A stretch of 64,000 nucleotides of DNA from Phoronis australis. Lineage: Eukaryota > Phoronida > Phoronidae. Position 1 is the stretch's first letter. Every line of letters begins with the position of its first letter. Below are positions 61,220 through 64,000 of the stretch, one piece after another. The position numbers and the translations under genes are program-made. Under the pieces are notes generated by a model. The model was given only the letters and a program-made list of their open reading frames with translations. It was not told the DNA's origin and ran no database searches. The stretch is taken from positions 294,284 through 358,283 of the forward strand of contig NMRA01000011.1 of the NCBI GenBank assembly GCA_002633005.1, read 5' to 3'.

Positions 61220-64000
61220 CGTTATTGGCTATGATGTTGAGACCACGACCTCATGGAGACTCTTTTAGACTCGGAATTGATCATGAGATCCGACTGCATA
61301 TCATATCCTTTTTCACAGGGTTGAGCTTGGTGGACCGCAAGACATTAGCTTGTACTTGTGGTGAAAAAAATCTTTGCTTATGGAACGGAAACGATGAATT
61401 CAGTCCCACAATGCAACCCGCCATCCAGCCTCGCTGCCAATATCACTTCAGGGGCCGCCACTTTTAATCGGATAGGCTGTAGTAACCTCCCCGCCGAGCA
61501 TGTTCGCGAAACGCTCGCCTTTCGCTTGAGTGGTTTTTCGAGATCTGGCGAAATAGGACCTTGCTTTTCTCACTAGAAAATAGGTCATCTACGGGACACT
61601 CTACTATCGAAAAGACTTGTGGAAGATGAGTACCGTTCTGTTTGTGTCTGTGTCGTATAAGCCTATTCTGCGTGACTTTTACTTGATGTCCGACAGGCAT
61701 CGACTTGAATCAAAACAGTTTAACAGACTTCTGTCTAGGATGCCAGAACTCAGACCAACAAATCTTTGTTAAGTTTGCTTGATACTCGGTAAAAACAAAT
61801 ATGCACATTCAGTAATGATAAAAAATATTTATGCGATGGTTACACAAAATGATTGGCTACTTTTTTATTTTTTTGCGAAATTTTAGGGATAACCAATACC
61901 TTACAAGGTACGTCCAGTACTGGTTCATTAATCAAAGGATGGTTGCACCAAAGATACGTGCAAGGCTTTCAAGTGTGGATGCAGAGGGGATTCGGTTCCC
62001 TTGCTAGGTCACTTTTGTGTCGCTGTAATGGAGGAATATGAAGTACCCCTTCTATCTACCCAATGTTTGACCCCTCCCCCGCGTTAGCCACTGCTGATAC
62101 AAAACGTTTGTTGAAATTCTAATCCTTGAGAGTTGTTTCATTAATAATTTCAACTGCAATCCATATGACGACTAAAATGATCATAATAGCTTGATCAAAC
62201 TGAAATGTTTGGTTATACTGTAGTTGAAGTAAAATGAAATAAGCAGGTGTCGCTTTTGAGGACAAACGTCTCGTGAGGTAATTGTTGGCTGTCAATCTCA
62301 TCAGATCCTTAGGGCGCCCGTGGTCAGATTTAACGAAATTTAGCCATTTCATTAGCTAGAGAATTTCGTGAAACCGGAGCCGAATCGACAGCTTAAACTC
62401 CAAGCATCCCCGTTTCGTCGTTGTTTACTTTTTGTTTTTTGTTTGTTTTTGTTGGCCTGATTCATTGCTGTTTATGAGGTTTGCGTAATATGGTATACTT
62501 TAAAATAACGTTCGTGGTGTGTAATTTTGGTTTCTATTATATCGTGTGAGCTACCTGTATTGCTGTTGATGGAACTTGCGAACTCAATAAAACATGGTGA
62601 CCTATAAAAATCAATCAATACTTCCACATTGACTTCCACGTCACGAAGTGATATTCATGTTACCATAGGGTCTATTGTACTCCGTGCCAGAGTGCTGCCT
62701 GATCAAATAAAGCTCGCAAACGTCAGAAACAGCCTCGAATAGGGTGCAAGTGCACGAATATCGATTTCTTACTGTCAACAAGTCACTCCATGTCTACACA
62801 AACAACATGTGTTCGGGAGATTTTTAATATGGTCACGCGACCCAAATTTGTCTCATCAAATTATGGAGGAGTGTGATCTCCGTTTTATTTGATCTAGGAT
62901 TCAGAACGAGGCATTGTTGTGAATCCTAAATTTTACTGAGATCTGAGATCTCAATCTATTCCCATCCAGACACGGCAATACACTATTGGCAAAAACCTAG
63001 GTCACGACTTCCTTTTGTGTCGCAGCCCAATCCCAGGTGGTCATATTGAAACCTCAAGAAAGCATACTATGGCTTAAATTATAGAGAAAATGATATATAT
63101 CTATACACGTGGTAATCATAAATTACCCACAAAGTCTTCCCAAACATATACTTTAAGACAAAAGGCATTTTTCTGATAAACAGACTGTCCATAATGGTTG
63201 ACAGACAGATATCATAAAAATTAGGTCCGTATAGATTTTGCCCTCTGGGAATCTGAACTGGAGCACCAAACCAAAAGTCAGGCGGCGAGACCGGCTCGAC
63301 TGCGAGTAAGATCATCAAGAACTGCCAAACAATATGCGGAAATTTAAAGATGCGGACATTTCGCGAGCTCGCTCATAATTTGAAAACGACCATTTTGAAT
63401 CGAAATTTAAAGCTGTTGAAAATAGGTACCGAGTGCTCCGTGTGTCGTAAACATGTCAATGACTTATGTGAATGTAACGAACATTAAATAATTTACTTCA
63501 AGGACGTTGCCTGAAAAGTCAAGTGGAAATTTGGTTTTGAAAAAAATTGGCATTCCAAACTTCAGTTCGTACTGCGTTTGCCTTCCTTGAAAAACTGTTT
63601 GCCCGTGGACTAGTGACTGATCACTGCCATTTTGCTGCCAAGAAAACCCTGACCCCGGAAAACCCTTCGAAAATCTCGGTTATCTGAAAATGTTACATAA
63701 TGACGTACAAATGAAACCATTTATCAAAAGCATAAATAATCACTTGGCATTGTTCTGATGCCAGATATTATAAAATAAGGTCACACCCCTATGTTCGTCT
63801 GAAAATACCCGCATGTGGAGATAACTCTGACCTGCTATCATTAAGAAAATACATGCTAGTGTTAGCTTACTAAGTAAATGAAATGCCAATTGAGTACAGC
63901 TGCCATCTATTGGCGAACCAATACACTACTGACAGTGGATCGTCTAAACATCTCTGTCTTTGATGATGCAATCAGCTTTCGTGAAACGTTCGGGAAGGTT
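61220..64000. other. Non-coding stretch at the right edge
   Basis: No recognisable exon, RNA gene or complete repeat. Short open frames at 61.14-61.58 kb may be remains of the element that starts at 60831. Confidence 0.3.

Noticed and set aside
1-64000. CRISPR array, bacterial operon or phage
   Set aside because: No regularly spaced repeats and no prokaryotic gene organisation; the window is intron-rich animal DNA.

Overview
The window looks like nuclear DNA of a marine invertebrate animal. It is AT-rich by eye, its genes are cut into many small exons with GT..AG introns of 0.2-4 kb, and it holds microsatellites and many short inverted-repeat elements. The only gene I recognise firmly is a polycystin-1-like receptor. 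Its WSC + PKD + REJ architecture and the repeat style fit a cnidarian (coral or sea anemone) best, but an echinoderm, hemichordate or amphioxus is not excluded. No prokaryotic features are present.

Layout. Positions 842-28317, minus strand, hold at least 17 exons of one polycystin-1-like gene (about 5.5 kb of coding sequence, about 1,835 codons). I rebuilt the exons from splice signals, and every adjacent pair agrees in reading phase. In order they encode a WSC domain (28.3 kb), a first PKD domain (26.1 kb), a beta-rich module (23.8-18.4 kb), a series of PKD domains (18.4-9.3 kb), a REJ region (9.3-2.0 kb) and the start of the region after REJ (1.04-0.84 kb). The upstream first exon(s) are not identified with confidence. 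The C-terminal half (GAIN/GPS, PLAT, membrane channel part) lies beyond the left edge. One REJ exon occurs twice in a 1,645-bp near-identical tandem duplication whose junction carries a single N. The exon is 170 nt, so both copies cannot be spliced in together without a frameshift.

Introns of this gene are full of non-autonomous mobile elements: terminal-inverted-repeat (TIR) elements at 9.87-10.11, 10.86-11.64, 15.51-15.66, 21.54-21.86, 22.07-22.27, 22.29-23.22 (carrying a decayed THAP-like zinc-finger frame) and 26.18-27.41 kb, and a SINE-like insertion with a 9-bp target duplication at 24.85-25.05 kb.

Positions 28.4-64 kb contain no gene I can name. They hold a THAP zinc-finger pseudogene (38.4-38.84 kb, minus) between outward-facing inverted repeats, a diverged inverted pair at 30.3-30.7 and 34.2-34.6 kb, further copies of the 15.5-kb MITE family (32.6, 56.0, 56.4 kb), a foldback element at 59.6-60.0 kb, a tRNA-like SINE head at 58.0-58.1 kb, a decayed transposase-like stretch at 60.8-61.2 kb and several open frames with splice signals that may or may not be exons (31.1, 33.4, 41.0, 46.0-46.5, 57.6 kb). 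The rest is AT-rich non-coding sequence.
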